Shown: piece by piece, positions 27,030 to 36,224 of the stretch | How the letters are laid out: each line of letters starts with the position of its first letter | How positions within the stretch are numbered: position 1 is the stretch's first letter | Program-made: the position numbers and the translations under genes | Source of the DNA: Phycisphaerae bacterium | GTDB lineage: Bacteria; Planctomycetota; Phycisphaerae; Sedimentisphaerales; UBA12454 | DNA length: 60,905 nt | NCBI GenBank assembly: GCA_026386845.1 | Contig: JAPLMW010000028.1 | Location: 66,729 to 127,633, forward strand | Direction: 5' to 3' | The notes under the pieces: model-generated | The model's database searches: none | What the model was told of the DNA's origin: nothing | The model's input: only the letters and a program-made list of their open reading frames with translations

Positions 27030-28453
27030 GCGGAATTGATTTAACAATAGTTTTATCGGCGGTTTTTCTGCTTTTTGTAATTTCCTATATTTTTGGCCGC
27101 AGGGAAAAAAACACAAATGATTTCTTCCTCGGTGAAAGAAAAATCCCTTCCATTGTGGCCTGTCTGTCTTTTGTCGCTACTGAAGTCAGCGCACTGACAA
27201 TTGTAGGAGTACCTGCAACCGCTTACAGCGAAAACTGGGAGTATCTGCAATTTTTCATTGGCTCGGCGGCAGCGCGAATAATGGTAGCATTCTTATTTAT
27301 TCCTGTTTTTTACAAATATAATTGTACAAGTATTTATGAGTTTTTAAGGCATCGTTTCGGACCCCAAACTCAATACGCCGGCTCGATTTTCTTCTTTGTT
27401 ACACGTCTAACAGCTTCAGGCGTAAGGCTTTATGCAGCCTGTATGGGAATCGGGATTATTTTAGGGTGGAGCCTGGGACAATCGCTGCTTATTTTCACTA
27501 TTGTAAGCATCATTTTTATCGCATTTGGCGGAATAAAAGCAGTTGTCTGGGCCGGAGCATACCAGACTATCATTTTTTTCTCCGCAGGTATCGCATTATT
27601 AATATATCTTTATTTACATATTGAAGGCGGTCTATCATCTGCATGGCAGATAGCAGATAATGCAGGACGATTGAGTATTTTTAAATTCGATTTTAACCTC
27701 AACGACCCCACAACTTTCTGGGCAGGTACTGCCAACGCTTTTTTTATCGGTTTGGCGGTTTTTGGCACAGACCAGGAACTAATGCAGCGATTGCTCACCG
27801 TTAAAACAAGAAAGAAAAGTCAAAACGCGATTTTCCTGACAATAGCAACAGCGTTTCCAATACTCTGCATATATCTTGCAATCGGCACTTTGCTTTACGT
27901 GTTCTTCCAGCAAAATCCTCAGGCAATCCAGCCGGCAAAGACCAAAGAGGTTATTTCGTATTTTACGGCAAATTTTTTGCCGGCAGGGTTGAAAGGACTA
28001 ATCCTTTCAGCGATTATATTAGCCAGTATAGATTCGCCGCTAAGCTCGCTGTCGTCTTCATTCGTGATGGATATCTATCGCCCTCTTATCAGGAAAAACG
28101 CGACTGAAAAACACTATTTATTTATCTCGCGGACTGGAGTAATTGGTTTTGGTTTAATTTTAGCGATTATTGCGATAACTTGTCAGCCGGTCGAAAATAT
28201 TCTGTGGTTTGCATTCGAGATAATTTCTCTTACCGGCGGAGCTACGCTGGGCATTTTTCTGCTCGGCGTTCTTACAAAAAGGAAAGCAAATATCGGCAAT
28301 GTCGTAGCGATGATTATCAGTACCCTATCTATGATTGCACTGCTACTTCTTTCCCATAAAGGAGTTATAAATCTGGCGTGGAGCTGGCTGATTGTCTTAG
28401 GAACGGCGATGACTTTTGCCCTGAGTTATCTTTTCAGTATTTATCGCAAATAA
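27020..28453 (+). CDS. sodium:solute symporter (SSF family), putative amino-sugar or muropeptide-sugar importer
   Basis: 477 residues with about 13 hydrophobic helices and SSF hallmarks: NDFFLGERKIPSIVACLSFVATEVSALTIVG at the N-terminus, RFGPQTQYAGSIFFFVTRL, FGGIKAVVWAGAYQTIIF, and LKGLILSAIILASIDSPLSSLSSSFVMDIYRPL (sodium-site region). SSF proteins couple uptake of sugars, sialic acids or amino acids to sodium. It overlaps murQ by 10 bp and closes the recycling operon, so it probably brings in MurNAc, anhydroMurNAc or a related sugar. The substrate is inferred from context only. It converges on the helicase gene with a 12-bp gap. Confidence 0.9.
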   Translation: MVLSGIDLTIVLSAVFLLFVISYIFGRREKNTNDFFLGERKIPSIVACLSFVATEVSALTIVGVPATAYSENWEYLQFFIGSAAARIMVAFLFIPVFYKYNCTSIYEFLRHRFGPQTQYAGSIFFFVTRLTASGVRLYAACMGIGIILGWSLGQSLLIFTIVSIIFIAFGGIKAVVWAGAYQTIIFFSAGIALLIYLYLHIEGGLSSAWQIADNAGRLSIFKFDFNLNDPTTFWAGTANAFFIGLAVFGTDQELMQRLLTVKTRKKSQNAIFLTIATAFPILCIYLAIGTLLYVFFQQNPQAIQPAKTKEVISYFTANFLPAGLKGLILSAIILASIDSPLSSLSSSFVMDIYRPLIRKNATEKHYLFISRTGVIGFGLILAIIAITCQPVENILWFAFEIISLTGGATLGIFLLGVLTKRKANIGNVVAMIISTLSMIALLLLSHKGVINLAWSWLIVLGTAMTFALSYLFSIYRK

Positions 28454-28465
28454 TAAATATAAATC

Positions 28466-29707
28466 TTACCTTCGTCGCCAGCGTGAATGACGCCGTTTTT
28501 GGCCGGGAACAGAAAATTTATGTGTGTGCGGCTTTGAATGAGATTTATCTGCGGATTGACTCTGATACAAATCCGCCACGTAAGCAAAGTCGGGACATTT
28601 TTCCCGTTTAAAGCTTCGGCCAATAAATTTTTCAATCTGACGAAGATATTTCTCCTCATCGCGCGAAACAAGCGTAATCGCGTCACCTGTGGCTGTGGCC
28701 CGGCCGGTACGACCGATGCGATGAATATAGTCCTCCGCAATTACAGGCACATCAAAGTTTATGACATGTGAAATTCCTTCAACATCTATGCCGCGCGCAG
28801 CAATGTCGGTTGCAACCATAACCTGGAATTTATTGTCTTTGAAGCCCTCCATTGCCCGCTGGCGCTGGCCCTGAGTTCGGCCGGAGTGTATCGCGATCGA
28901 TTTAATGCCCGCCCGCTGGAGCCGATAACTAATCCTGTCGGCACCGTGCTTTGTGCGGGAAAAAACAAGGACGCTGTACATCCCTCCTTTTTGGAGCATA
29001 TGCAGTAGGATATCTATTTTCTGTTCCTTTTGGACAGGATAGATATGCTGCGTAATAGTCTCGATTGGGTTATGCTCCCGGCCAACCTGAATTATTTTTG
29101 GATGATTCATTACCCCTGCAGCCAGAGCCTTCACTTCGGGCGGTATAGTAGCGGAAAAAAGCATTGTTTGACGTTTTGTAGATACAACTGCGATAATTTT
29201 TCGCACATCGTTGATAAATCCCATATCGAACATACGGTCGGCTTCGTCGATAACAAGCACTTCGATGTGCCTCAGGTCGATAGTTCGCCGCTGCATATGG
29301 TCGATAAGACGGCCCGGCGTAGCGACAATGATGTCAACGCCGCGGCGAAGTGCGGCAAACTGGCCTTGAATATTCACGCCGCCGTAAACGGCAAGAGTGT
29401 GCATATGCAGGAATCGGCCGTAGCCGATGATACACTGTTCAATTTGCACCGCAAGTTCGCGAGTCGGGGTAAGAATCAGCGCTTTTATACATTTGTTTTT
29501 GGCCGCGTGCTCGTGGCTGAGCCGGTTTAAAATAGGCAGCACGAAAGCGGCAGTTTTGCCTGTGCCGGTCTGGGCGCAGCCGATAATATCTTTGCCTTCA
29601 ATCGCGGCTGGAATTACCTGAGACTGAATTTCTGTAGGAGCTGTGTAGCCGGTAGCAAGAATACCCCGTACCAGCGGATCGGAAAGGCCTAATAATTTAA
29701 ATGGCAT
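28466..29707 (-). CDS. DEAD-box RNA helicase, RhlE-like
   Basis: 413 residues with the full motif set: Q-motif (GYTAPTEIQSQVIP), Walker A AQTGTGKT, PTRELAVQ, TPGRLIDH, DEAD in VIDEADRMFD, SAT, the helicase C domain with ATDIAARGIDV, and motif VI HRIGRTGRA. The basic C-terminal tail ends in GQKRRHSRWRRR, typical of RhlE-type helicases that bind structured RNA in ribosome assembly or mRNA decay. AGGA lies 8 nt before the ATG. It appears to be a stand-alone gene, convergent with the symporter and 67 bp downstream of the ABC exporter gene. Confidence 0.93.
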   Translation of the reverse strand: MPFKLLGLSDPLVRGILATGYTAPTEIQSQVIPAAIEGKDIIGCAQTGTGKTAAFVLPILNRLSHEHAAKNKCIKALILTPTRELAVQIEQCIIGYGRFLHMHTLAVYGGVNIQGQFAALRRGVDIIVATPGRLIDHMQRRTIDLRHIEVLVIDEADRMFDMGFINDVRKIIAVVSTKRQTMLFSATIPPEVKALAAGVMNHPKIIQVGREHNPIETITQHIYPVQKEQKIDILLHMLQKGGMYSVLVFSRTKHGADRISYRLQRAGIKSIAIHSGRTQGQRQRAMEGFKDNKFQVMVATDIAARGIDVEGISHVINFDVPVIAEDYIHRIGRTGRATATGDAITLVSRDEEKYLRQIEKFIGRSFKREKCPDFAYVADLYQSQSADKSHSKPHTHKFSVPGQKRRHSRWRRR

Positions 29708-29774
29708 AAGAAAATCCTAAAATCAAAATAGCGGGAATTTCACCCGGAAAGTTAAATAAAGCTAACGTACACTG

Positions 29775-31961
29775 CTAAGAAACGATTAACTGAGTTTCAT
29801 ACAAGCTGCGATAAACCGGGCAGTTTTCCATCAATTCTTCGTGCTTGCCCTGCGCAACTATATGCCCCTTATCCATCACTACTATTATATCCGATGATAT
29901 TATGGTGCTGAAACGATGCGCTATTATAAAACTAGTCCTGTCCCGCATCAATTCCTCCAGCACCTTATGTATCTTGGCCTCGCTATCGGCGTCAACCTGG
30001 CTCATCGCCTCGTCAAAAATAAGTATTGACGGATTTTTCACTATCGCCCGAGCTATAACTATGCGCTGCAGCTGCCCTCCGCTGAAGCCGCTGCCATTTT
30101 CGCCTATAACCGTGTCATAACCGTCCGGCAGAGGCTCTATGAATTCATGGACATAGGAACGCTTCGCTGCCGTAATAATATCCTCCATTGTCGCATAAGG
30201 ATTGCCGTAGCCGATATTCGCCGCTATCGTATCGTTAAACGTAACAACATTTTGAGTAACCATCGCTATATGGCCGCGCAGAGACCTGAGCGTGCAATTC
30301 TTTATATCGATACCGTCTATTAGAATCCTGCCGCTGTCCGGACTGAAAAAACGAGGCAGCAGATTTATAAGCGTCGTCTTACCGGAACCGTTAGGCCCTA
30401 CTATCGCTATGTTATGACCGGCTTTGACCAACAAACTGACCTTCTTCAACACAGGCTCCGCACAATTCGGATAGGTAAATACAATATCCTGAAATTCTAT
30501 TTTGTCCCTGATTTGTTCAATTTCCACCGAGCCCGGCTCTTCATATTCAACCGGACTATCGAGAAGCTGAAAAACTCTATCGCCGGCCGCGTTACAATCC
30601 TGTATCTGATTCCACACATCGCTGGTTTTGCGAACCGATTCTGCCGCTACGCCAAGTGCAATTAGTAAACCGAAAAAGGTGCTGGCCTGCATATTGGCAT
30701 TCGTAACCCAAATTATGCCCAAAAGAAGCGCCGCTGAACCGGCAATCATACCGAGAACATCCAGCAAAGGCATTGTTATAGAATCAACTTTGGCCAAACG
30801 AAGCGTCTGCTTGAGAAGTTTTTGGCTTATACTATTGTAAATGTCAGCTTCGTACTTCTGCCGATTATATACCTTTACAACTCGAACCGCAGAAATGGTC
30901 TCCTGAAGTTTGCCGAGCATAACGGCTGTGCTGCGAAGAGACCTGCCGGAATATTTACGTATCCTGCGGCCAAAAAGAGCCATAAGATATATTACAAGAG
31001 GCGCAAGCGACAAGAAAATCAGCGTTAACTTGAAACTCAACAGCATCGCGGCAACCAGCATAAAAACCGCCTTCAGCGGCTCCTGAAGGCTTTTGCCAAG
31101 CAATACACGGATGCCTTTGCCTATGCCGTTAACATCGCCTATCATTCTACTTACCGCATCAGAAGTGCCGTAAGTCGTAAAGTACCCGACAGGCATATAC
31201 ATCGCATGCTCAAAAAGCTCCTCACGAAGCTGAGCGGTGGCAACCTGCACAATCTTGGCGCCTAAATACTTTTGAATAAATGTGCCAATGCAACGGAATA
31301 TAGTTACCACCATCATCGCAACAATTATAAAAATCACGGCGTCCTTACGGGCTTCCTTGGAATTGTCTCGAGGCAAAAGACTTAATGCCTTCTGTACGTT
31401 CTCCATTACAACCCACTTTACTCCCCACTGCCAGCGGGCAGCAAAACCGGCATTGTCGTACAGCCAGCCAGCGGGCTTTCTCATTACAAGCTGCATCGAT
31501 AAAGCCTCAGCATTGCTGATTCTGCGAATGTTCATTTTCAAGAAACCATCACCGGACGCCGAGGCAAGCTGCTCCAATACTTTGGTCGATAACTCCTTTG
31601 TCGCAACATCATTCGAATCTTCACTGACAGAAATTATCACGTCACTTACTTTAAAACCGGCCTGCTCAGCAAGACCGCCCTTTTTCACCTTAAGCACCTT
31701 CAAACCATAAAGCATCTCCTCGTTGTGAAGGATATCCGTCGTATCTGGGACATAAAAATCCATTCCATACCGCCACTGGCAGGTACTGCGGTCTATCCAG
31801 CCGTGAAGACCTTCCTCGCCCATCATCACCTTCAGCAGAGGTATAACTGTCATAAAACTTAATGAAAACAGCAAACTGACTATAACCACAGACAGCAATA
31901 CCACCAGTACATTGCCCCATTGTGGCCAAACATACTTCCATATACGCCAAAATGAATCCAT
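29775..31961 (-). CDS. MsbA-like ABC exporter with a PDZ-like domain between the first two helices
   Basis: The TTG start in the track (31997) is replaced by the ATG at 31961, which has GGAG about 9 nt upstream; the protein is then 728 residues against ~580 for MsbA. Helix 1 (~17-48) is followed by ~170 extra residues before helix 2 (FIIVAMMVVTIFRCIGTF). That insert contains a PDZ-like segment (YGLKVLKVKKGGLAEQAGFKVSDVIISVSE). By MsbA topology this loop is periplasmic. The remaining helices are followed by an ABC ATPase: Walker A VGPNGSGKTT, signature SGGQLQRI, and Walker B ILIFDEAMSQVD. It probably exports a lipid-linked or polysaccharide substrate; the neighbouring cluster (divergent, 204 bp away) makes surface glycans. 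Confidence 0.88.
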   Translation of the reverse strand: MDSFWRIWKYVWPQWGNVLVVLLSVVIVSLLFSLSFMTVIPLLKVMMGEEGLHGWIDRSTCQWRYGMDFYVPDTTDILHNEEMLYGLKVLKVKKGGLAEQAGFKVSDVIISVSEDSNDVATKELSTKVLEQLASASGDGFLKMNIRRISNAEALSMQLVMRKPAGWLYDNAGFAARWQWGVKWVVMENVQKALSLLPRDNSKEARKDAVIFIIVAMMVVTIFRCIGTFIQKYLGAKIVQVATAQLREELFEHAMYMPVGYFTTYGTSDAVSRMIGDVNGIGKGIRVLLGKSLQEPLKAVFMLVAAMLLSFKLTLIFLSLAPLVIYLMALFGRRIRKYSGRSLRSTAVMLGKLQETISAVRVVKVYNRQKYEADIYNSISQKLLKQTLRLAKVDSITMPLLDVLGMIAGSAALLLGIIWVTNANMQASTFFGLLIALGVAAESVRKTSDVWNQIQDCNAAGDRVFQLLDSPVEYEEPGSVEIEQIRDKIEFQDIVFTYPNCAEPVLKKVSLLVKAGHNIAIVGPNGSGKTTLINLLPRFFSPDSGRILIDGIDIKNCTLRSLRGHIAMVTQNVVTFNDTIAANIGYGNPYATMEDIITAAKRSYVHEFIEPLPDGYDTVIGENGSGFSGGQLQRIVIARAIVKNPSILIFDEAMSQVDADSEAKIHKVLEELMRDRTSFIIAHRFSTIISSDIIVVMDKGHIVAQGKHEELMENCPVYRSLYETQLIVS

Positions 31962-32096
31962 TAAATATCTCCGGTTTAATCTGCGCAATATGCGCAAAAA
32001 GGAATCCCAGATACTAAGAAAATGTCAGGTATCTGTCAAGGAATTTAAAAACGCCTAACCATAACAAATATAACCTGTTAAAACAGGCAAAAACAA

Positions 32097-32124
32097 TTGA
32101 CATTGGCCTCATTTTGGCTATCAT
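32097..32124 (+). promoter_or_regulatory. sigma70-type promoter of the rfbFGH polysaccharide operon
   Basis: A perfect TTGACA (32097-32102), a 16-bp spacer and TATCAT (32119-32124) lie 41 bp before the rfbF ATG at 32166. The ORF-track start for rfbF (TTG at 32097) is this -35 box and is rejected. A small CCTGT/ACAGG stem-loop (about 32074-32087) lies just upstream of the promoter. Confidence 0.75.
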
Positions 32125-32165
32125 CGGCGGTAAATCATTTATTACATTCAGACAGAGAGTATTAT

Positions 32166-32930
32166 ATGAAAGCTGTTATTTTGGCCGGCGGGTTCGGCAC
32201 AAGAATTACCGAAGAAAGCTTCTTGAAACCAAAGCCGATGGTTGAAATCGGTGAAAAACCCCTCCTCTGGCATATTATGAAAATTTACTCCCACTACGGC
32301 ATAAATGAGTTCATCGTATGCTGCGGGTACAAGGGATATATGATTAAAGAATATTTCGCAAATTACTTCCTGCATATGTCAGACGTTACTTTCGATATGC
32401 AGTCAAACAAAATGCAGATACATCAAAAACACTCTGAACCATGGAAAGTTACCCTGGTTGATACCGGCATCGATACAATGACCGGCGGCAGACTAAAACG
32501 CGTAGCGAAATATATCGGCAATGAAACTTTCTGCTTTACCTACGGAGACGGCCTGGCCGATATCGACATTAACAAACTTATCGACTTCCACAAACAACAA
32601 AAAGCCCTTGCAACCGTAACCGGGATTCAATCGATTGGAAGATTTGGAGCACTCGATATAAAAAATGACCGAGTTGTAAAATTCAAAGAAAAGCCGGAGG
32701 GAATATGGATTAGCGGCGGATTTTTTGTCCTTGAACCGCAGGTAATTGACCTTCTGAAAAACGATCAGACCGTATGGGAAAAAGAACCCCTCGAGCACCT
32801 TTCAAAAACAAAACAATTAGCTGTCTATCTGCACAACGGCTTTTGGGCGGCTATGGACACTCTCAGAGATAAAAATCATCTCGAATCGCTCTGGCAAAGC
32901 GGAAAAGCTCCCTGGAAAATATGGCAATAA
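32166..32930 (+). CDS. rfbF: glucose-1-phosphate cytidylyltransferase (RfbF)
   Basis: 254 residues from the ATG at 32166, where the protein begins MKAVILAGGFGTRITEES, the nucleotidyltransferase signature; the longer track start lies in the promoter. It makes CDP-glucose from CTP and glucose-1-phosphate. RfbF-type features include LKPKPMVEIGEKPLLWHIM, FCFTYGDGLADIDI, ALATVTGIQSIGRFGAL and the end region GFWAAMDTLRDKNHLESLW. It is the first gene of a tightly packed operon and overlaps rfbG by 10 bp. Confidence 0.95.
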   Translation: MKAVILAGGFGTRITEESFLKPKPMVEIGEKPLLWHIMKIYSHYGINEFIVCCGYKGYMIKEYFANYFLHMSDVTFDMQSNKMQIHQKHSEPWKVTLVDTGIDTMTGGRLKRVAKYIGNETFCFTYGDGLADIDINKLIDFHKQQKALATVTGIQSIGRFGALDIKNDRVVKFKEKPEGIWISGGFFVLEPQVIDLLKNDQTVWEKEPLEHLSKTKQLAVYLHNGFWAAMDTLRDKNHLESLWQSGKAPWKIWQ

Positions 32931-33988
32931 ACAAAAAATTCTGGGAAAAAAAGACCATCCTCATAACCGGCCATACAGGATTCAAAGGCTCCTGGCTGTC
33001 TATATGGCTAAATATGCTCGGTGCAAATCTGCACGGATATGCCCTCAAACCGGATACAAAGCCGAATATGTTCGAGATTGCCGGCGTTAAAAAAATTATA
33101 AAATCAAATATCAGTGATATCCGGGATTATAATAAGCTCCTGGCTGTGATGAAAAAATGCCAGCCGCAGATTATTTTCCATCTGGCAGCTCAGCCGCTTG
33201 TCCGTCAGTCCTACAAAGACCCGCTCGAAACATATCAGACAAATATCCTCGGCACAGCGAACCTGCTTGAAGCTGTAAGATATGTCAAGTCTGTCCGGGC
33301 CGTAATCGTCATCACAAGCGACAAGTGCTACGAAAATAAAGAATCAAATTACGCCTATAAAGAATCCGACCCTCTTGGCGGTTATGACCCATACAGCTCA
33401 AGTAAGGCCTGTGCTGAAATAGTAACCGCAACATATAGAAATTCATTTTTCGCAGATTCTAATGTTGCTGTCGCATCGGCAAGAGCCGGAAACGTCATCG
33501 GCGGCGGCGACTGGGCAGCCGACAGACTCGTTCCGGATTGTATTAAGGCATGGATAAAAAATAAAATTGTCGAAATAAGATACCCCAAAGCCGTCCGACC
33601 CTGGCAGCACGTGCTTGAACCGCTGGCGGGATATATCATTCTCGCCGAAAAACTCTGCAAAAATGGCAGAAAATTTGCCCGTGCGTGGAATTTCGGGCCG
33701 GATGAAAAAAATACTAAAAACGTCGCTTTTGTCGTTGATAATATCGCTAAACTGTGGGGCAAAAAAGCCAAATGGAAAATAACGACTGCGAAACAGCCGC
33801 ACGAAGCAATGTTATTAAAACTTAAATGTTTAAAGGCCAAATCAGAATTGCTGTGGAAACCAGTCTGGAATATCGAAAAGACACTTGAAAAAACCGTCCA
33901 ATGGTATAAAACTTATCTGGAAAATCCCAAAAACATCATAGATACGACAACTGGACAAATAAATCAGTATATGAAAGATTCGAAATGA
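32921..33988 (+). CDS. rfbG: CDP-glucose 4,6-dehydratase (RfbG)
   Basis: 355 residues, an extended short-chain dehydrogenase with NAD motif LITGHTGFKGSWLSIWL, the catalytic Tyr-x3-Lys in YDPYSSSKACAE, and the RfbG-type segments HLAAQPLVRQSYKDPLETYQTN and ARAGNVIGGGDWAADRLVPD. It converts CDP-glucose to CDP-4-keto-6-deoxyglucose. It overlaps rfbF by 10 bp and rfbH by 4 bp, so the three steps are translationally coupled. Confidence 0.95.
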   Translation: MAINKKFWEKKTILITGHTGFKGSWLSIWLNMLGANLHGYALKPDTKPNMFEIAGVKKIIKSNISDIRDYNKLLAVMKKCQPQIIFHLAAQPLVRQSYKDPLETYQTNILGTANLLEAVRYVKSVRAVIVITSDKCYENKESNYAYKESDPLGGYDPYSSSKACAEIVTATYRNSFFADSNVAVASARAGNVIGGGDWAADRLVPDCIKAWIKNKIVEIRYPKAVRPWQHVLEPLAGYIILAEKLCKNGRKFARAWNFGPDEKNTKNVAFVVDNIAKLWGKKAKWKITTAKQPHEAMLLKLKCLKAKSELLWKPVWNIEKTLEKTVQWYKTYLENPKNIIDTTTGQINQYMKDSK

Positions 33989-35340
33989 GTTTGCCAAAAG
34001 GATTAAAGCAAACCGAAAAAAAACTAAAAACACAGGCATTCCTGCTTGCTAAAAAATATTATAAACTTGTCCACCAACCGCAGCAGAAAAAAGAATTTAT
34101 TCCCGGCAAATCACGCATAAACTATAGCGGACGATTCTATAATGAAAAGGAATTAATAAACCTCATTGACAGCAGTTTCGATTTTTGGCTTACCGCCGGG
34201 CCTTATACCGAAAAATTTGAAAAACTGCTGGCTGAAAAGATAGGTGTTAAATACTGCTGCTTTGTAAACTCAGGCTCCAGTGCAAATCTTCTGGCTGTTA
34301 TGGCATTGACTTCGCCTCTGCTGAGAGACAGGCAGCTTTGTTCCAAAGATGAGGTGATAACCGTTGCTGCAGGATTCCCAACTACAGTAACTCCGATTAT
34401 CCAGACCGGTGCGATACCCGTATTCGTCGATATTACCATACCACAGTACAATATCGACGTTAAAATGCTTCAAAAAGCTTTGTCTAAGAAAACTAAAGCT
34501 GTCATAGTCGCACATACCCTCGGAAATCCTTTCGATATCGACAAAGTTGTCGCTTTTTGCAAAAAACATAATCTCTGGCTGATTGAAGATAACTGCGATT
34601 CGCTCGGCTCAATCTATAAAAACAGGTCCACCGGCTCATTTGGCGACATAGCGACAAGCAGTTTTTATCCGCCCCATCATATAACCACCGGAGAAGGCGG
34701 AGCAGTCTATACAAATAATCCTGTATTAAACCGTATCATTCTATCGCTGCGTGATTGGGGCAGAGATTGCTTTTGTCCCAGCGGTAAAGATAACACCTGC
34801 AAAAAAAGATTTTCTCAGCAGTTAGGCCAGCTTCCTTTTGGATACGACCATAAATATACCTACAGCCATTTTGGCTATAATCTCAAGGCGACTGACCTGC
34901 AGGCCTCTATCGGCTGTGCCCAGCTTGAAAAATTAGACAGCTTTGCAAGGGCACGAAGAAACAATTGGCAAATTCTTTATGATGGGTTGAAAAACCTTGA
35001 AGAATTTTTCATATTACCGCAGCCGCAGAAAGACTCAAAACCGAGTTGGTTCGGCTTTATGCTTACGGTCAGACAAAATGCCCCTTTCAGCCGTGATGAT
35101 ATTGTCCGGTATCTCGAACAGAATAATATTCAGACCCGGATGCTGTTTGCGGGCAATTTTCTTCGCCAGCCGGCCTTTGACCGGATGCGAAAACAGAAAA
35201 ACACCTATAAAATCATTGGCAAACTTAAAAACACAGATATTATAATGAATAACAGTTTCTGGCTCGGCGTTTATCCTGGCTTGAACAAACCAATGCTGGA
35301 TTTTATAATTAAAAAAATACGAAGGTTTTCGCGAAGATGA
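33985..35340 (+). CDS. rfbH: CDP-4-keto-6-deoxyglucose 3-dehydrase (RfbH/E1), PMP- and [2Fe-2S]-dependent
   Basis: 451 residues of the DegT/AHBA_syn fold. E1-specific traits are all present. His replaces the PLP-anchoring Lys (SSFYPPHHITTGEGGAV). The four [2Fe-2S] cysteines follow the spacing C-x57-C-x1-C-x7-C, from EDNCDS to RDCFCPSGKDNTC. E1 removes the C3 hydroxyl to give the 3,6-dideoxy-4-keto sugar and needs an E3-type reductase for electrons; none is encoded in the window. Gene ends overlap the neighbours by 4 bp. Confidence 0.95.
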   Translation: MSLPKGLKQTEKKLKTQAFLLAKKYYKLVHQPQQKKEFIPGKSRINYSGRFYNEKELINLIDSSFDFWLTAGPYTEKFEKLLAEKIGVKYCCFVNSGSSANLLAVMALTSPLLRDRQLCSKDEVITVAAGFPTTVTPIIQTGAIPVFVDITIPQYNIDVKMLQKALSKKTKAVIVAHTLGNPFDIDKVVAFCKKHNLWLIEDNCDSLGSIYKNRSTGSFGDIATSSFYPPHHITTGEGGAVYTNNPVLNRIILSLRDWGRDCFCPSGKDNTCKKRFSQQLGQLPFGYDHKYTYSHFGYNLKATDLQASIGCAQLEKLDSFARARRNNWQILYDGLKNLEEFFILPQPQKDSKPSWFGFMLTVRQNAPFSRDDIVRYLEQNNIQTRMLFAGNFLRQPAFDRMRKQKNTYKIIGKLKNTDIIMNNSFWLGVYPGLNKPMLDFIIKKIRRFSRR

Positions 35341-36224
35341 AAAAGATAAAAGTTGGAATCATTGGCACTGGTAATATAGGTACCGATCTATTAATAAAGA
35401 TACAGCGATCTGATGTGTTGCAATGCAGCATTTTTATGGGTAGGAATCCTGATTCAATCGGTATTAGAAAAGCCGAATCGATGGGGGTCAGAACCTCGCT
35501 AGACTCAATCGATGCTATCGTGAAAGACCCATCCTGCTGTGAAATTGTATTTGATGCTACGTCGGCAAAAGCCCATTTTTATAATGCACCGATACTTAAA
35601 AAACTAGGTAAGTACACTATTGACCTGACTCCTTCGCAGGTAGGCAAAATGTGCGTGCCTGCGATTAATATGTCTGAATGCCTTGATGTCGACAACGTCA
35701 ACCTTGTAACGTGCGGCGGACAGGCGGTAATACCGCTTGTGGATGCAATAATGCGAGTTCATCCGGATACCAGCTATGTTGAGGTAGTTGCCAGTATTTC
35801 TTCAAAGTCGGCAGGTGCGGGAACAAGAGCAAATATTGACGAATTCACCCAAACAACAAAAGACGCAATAATATCATTGGCTAATGCACCAAAAGCTAAA
35901 GCGATAATTGTCCTCAATCCTGCTGAACCCCCCATGCTTATGCATAATACAATATATGCCAAAATTGATAGGCCGGATATCGACAGGTTAAGGGATGAGA
36001 TATTATCTGCCGCTGAAAAAATTCAGGATTACGTACCCGGATATAAGGTAACCCTTGGTCCTGCAGCAGAGCGTGGAAGGGTCACGACTATGATAGAGGT
36101 TGTCGGACTGGGTGATTACCTACCAAAGTATTCAGGAAATCTGGACATTATTACTTGTGCAGCAGTTAGAGTTGCGGAGGAATATGCCGGAAATAGAATT
36201 TTGAAAATGGGAATCAGACGGTGA
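35337..36224 (+). CDS. acylating acetaldehyde dehydrogenase (MhpF/DmpF/BphJ family)
   Basis: 295 residues, the family length (~300). The NAD motif IGTGNIGTDLLIKI is at the N-terminus and the catalytic Cys is in VTCGGQAVIPLVDAI. The family interconverts acetaldehyde plus CoA and acetyl-CoA and forms a channelled complex with 4-hydroxy-2-oxovalerate aldolase, which here is the next gene, overlapping by 4 bp. In degradation pathways the pair ends meta-cleavage; here it sits in an operon with CDP-dideoxysugar genes and no ring-cleavage genes are visible, so it may run towards acetaldehyde. That direction is inferred. Confidence 0.92.
   Translation: MKKIKVGIIGTGNIGTDLLIKIQRSDVLQCSIFMGRNPDSIGIRKAESMGVRTSLDSIDAIVKDPSCCEIVFDATSAKAHFYNAPILKKLGKYTIDLTPSQVGKMCVPAINMSECLDVDNVNLVTCGGQAVIPLVDAIMRVHPDTSYVEVVASISSKSAGAGTRANIDEFTQTTKDAIISLANAPKAKAIIVLNPAEPPMLMHNTIYAKIDRPDIDRLRDEILSAAEKIQDYVPGYKVTLGPAAERGRVTTMIEVVGLGDYLPKYSGNLDIITCAAVRVAEEYAGNRILKMGIRR

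Noticed and set aside
32097-32165. TTG start of the rfbF ORF at 32097
   Set aside because: It is the TTG of a perfect TTGACA -35 element, and the protein family starts at the ATG at 32166 (MKAVILAGG).
33985-35340. Ordinary DegT aminotransferase assignment
   Set aside because: The His in place of the PLP Lys and the exact C-x57-C-x1-C-x7-C cysteine spacing identify it as the RfbH/E1 dehydrase.
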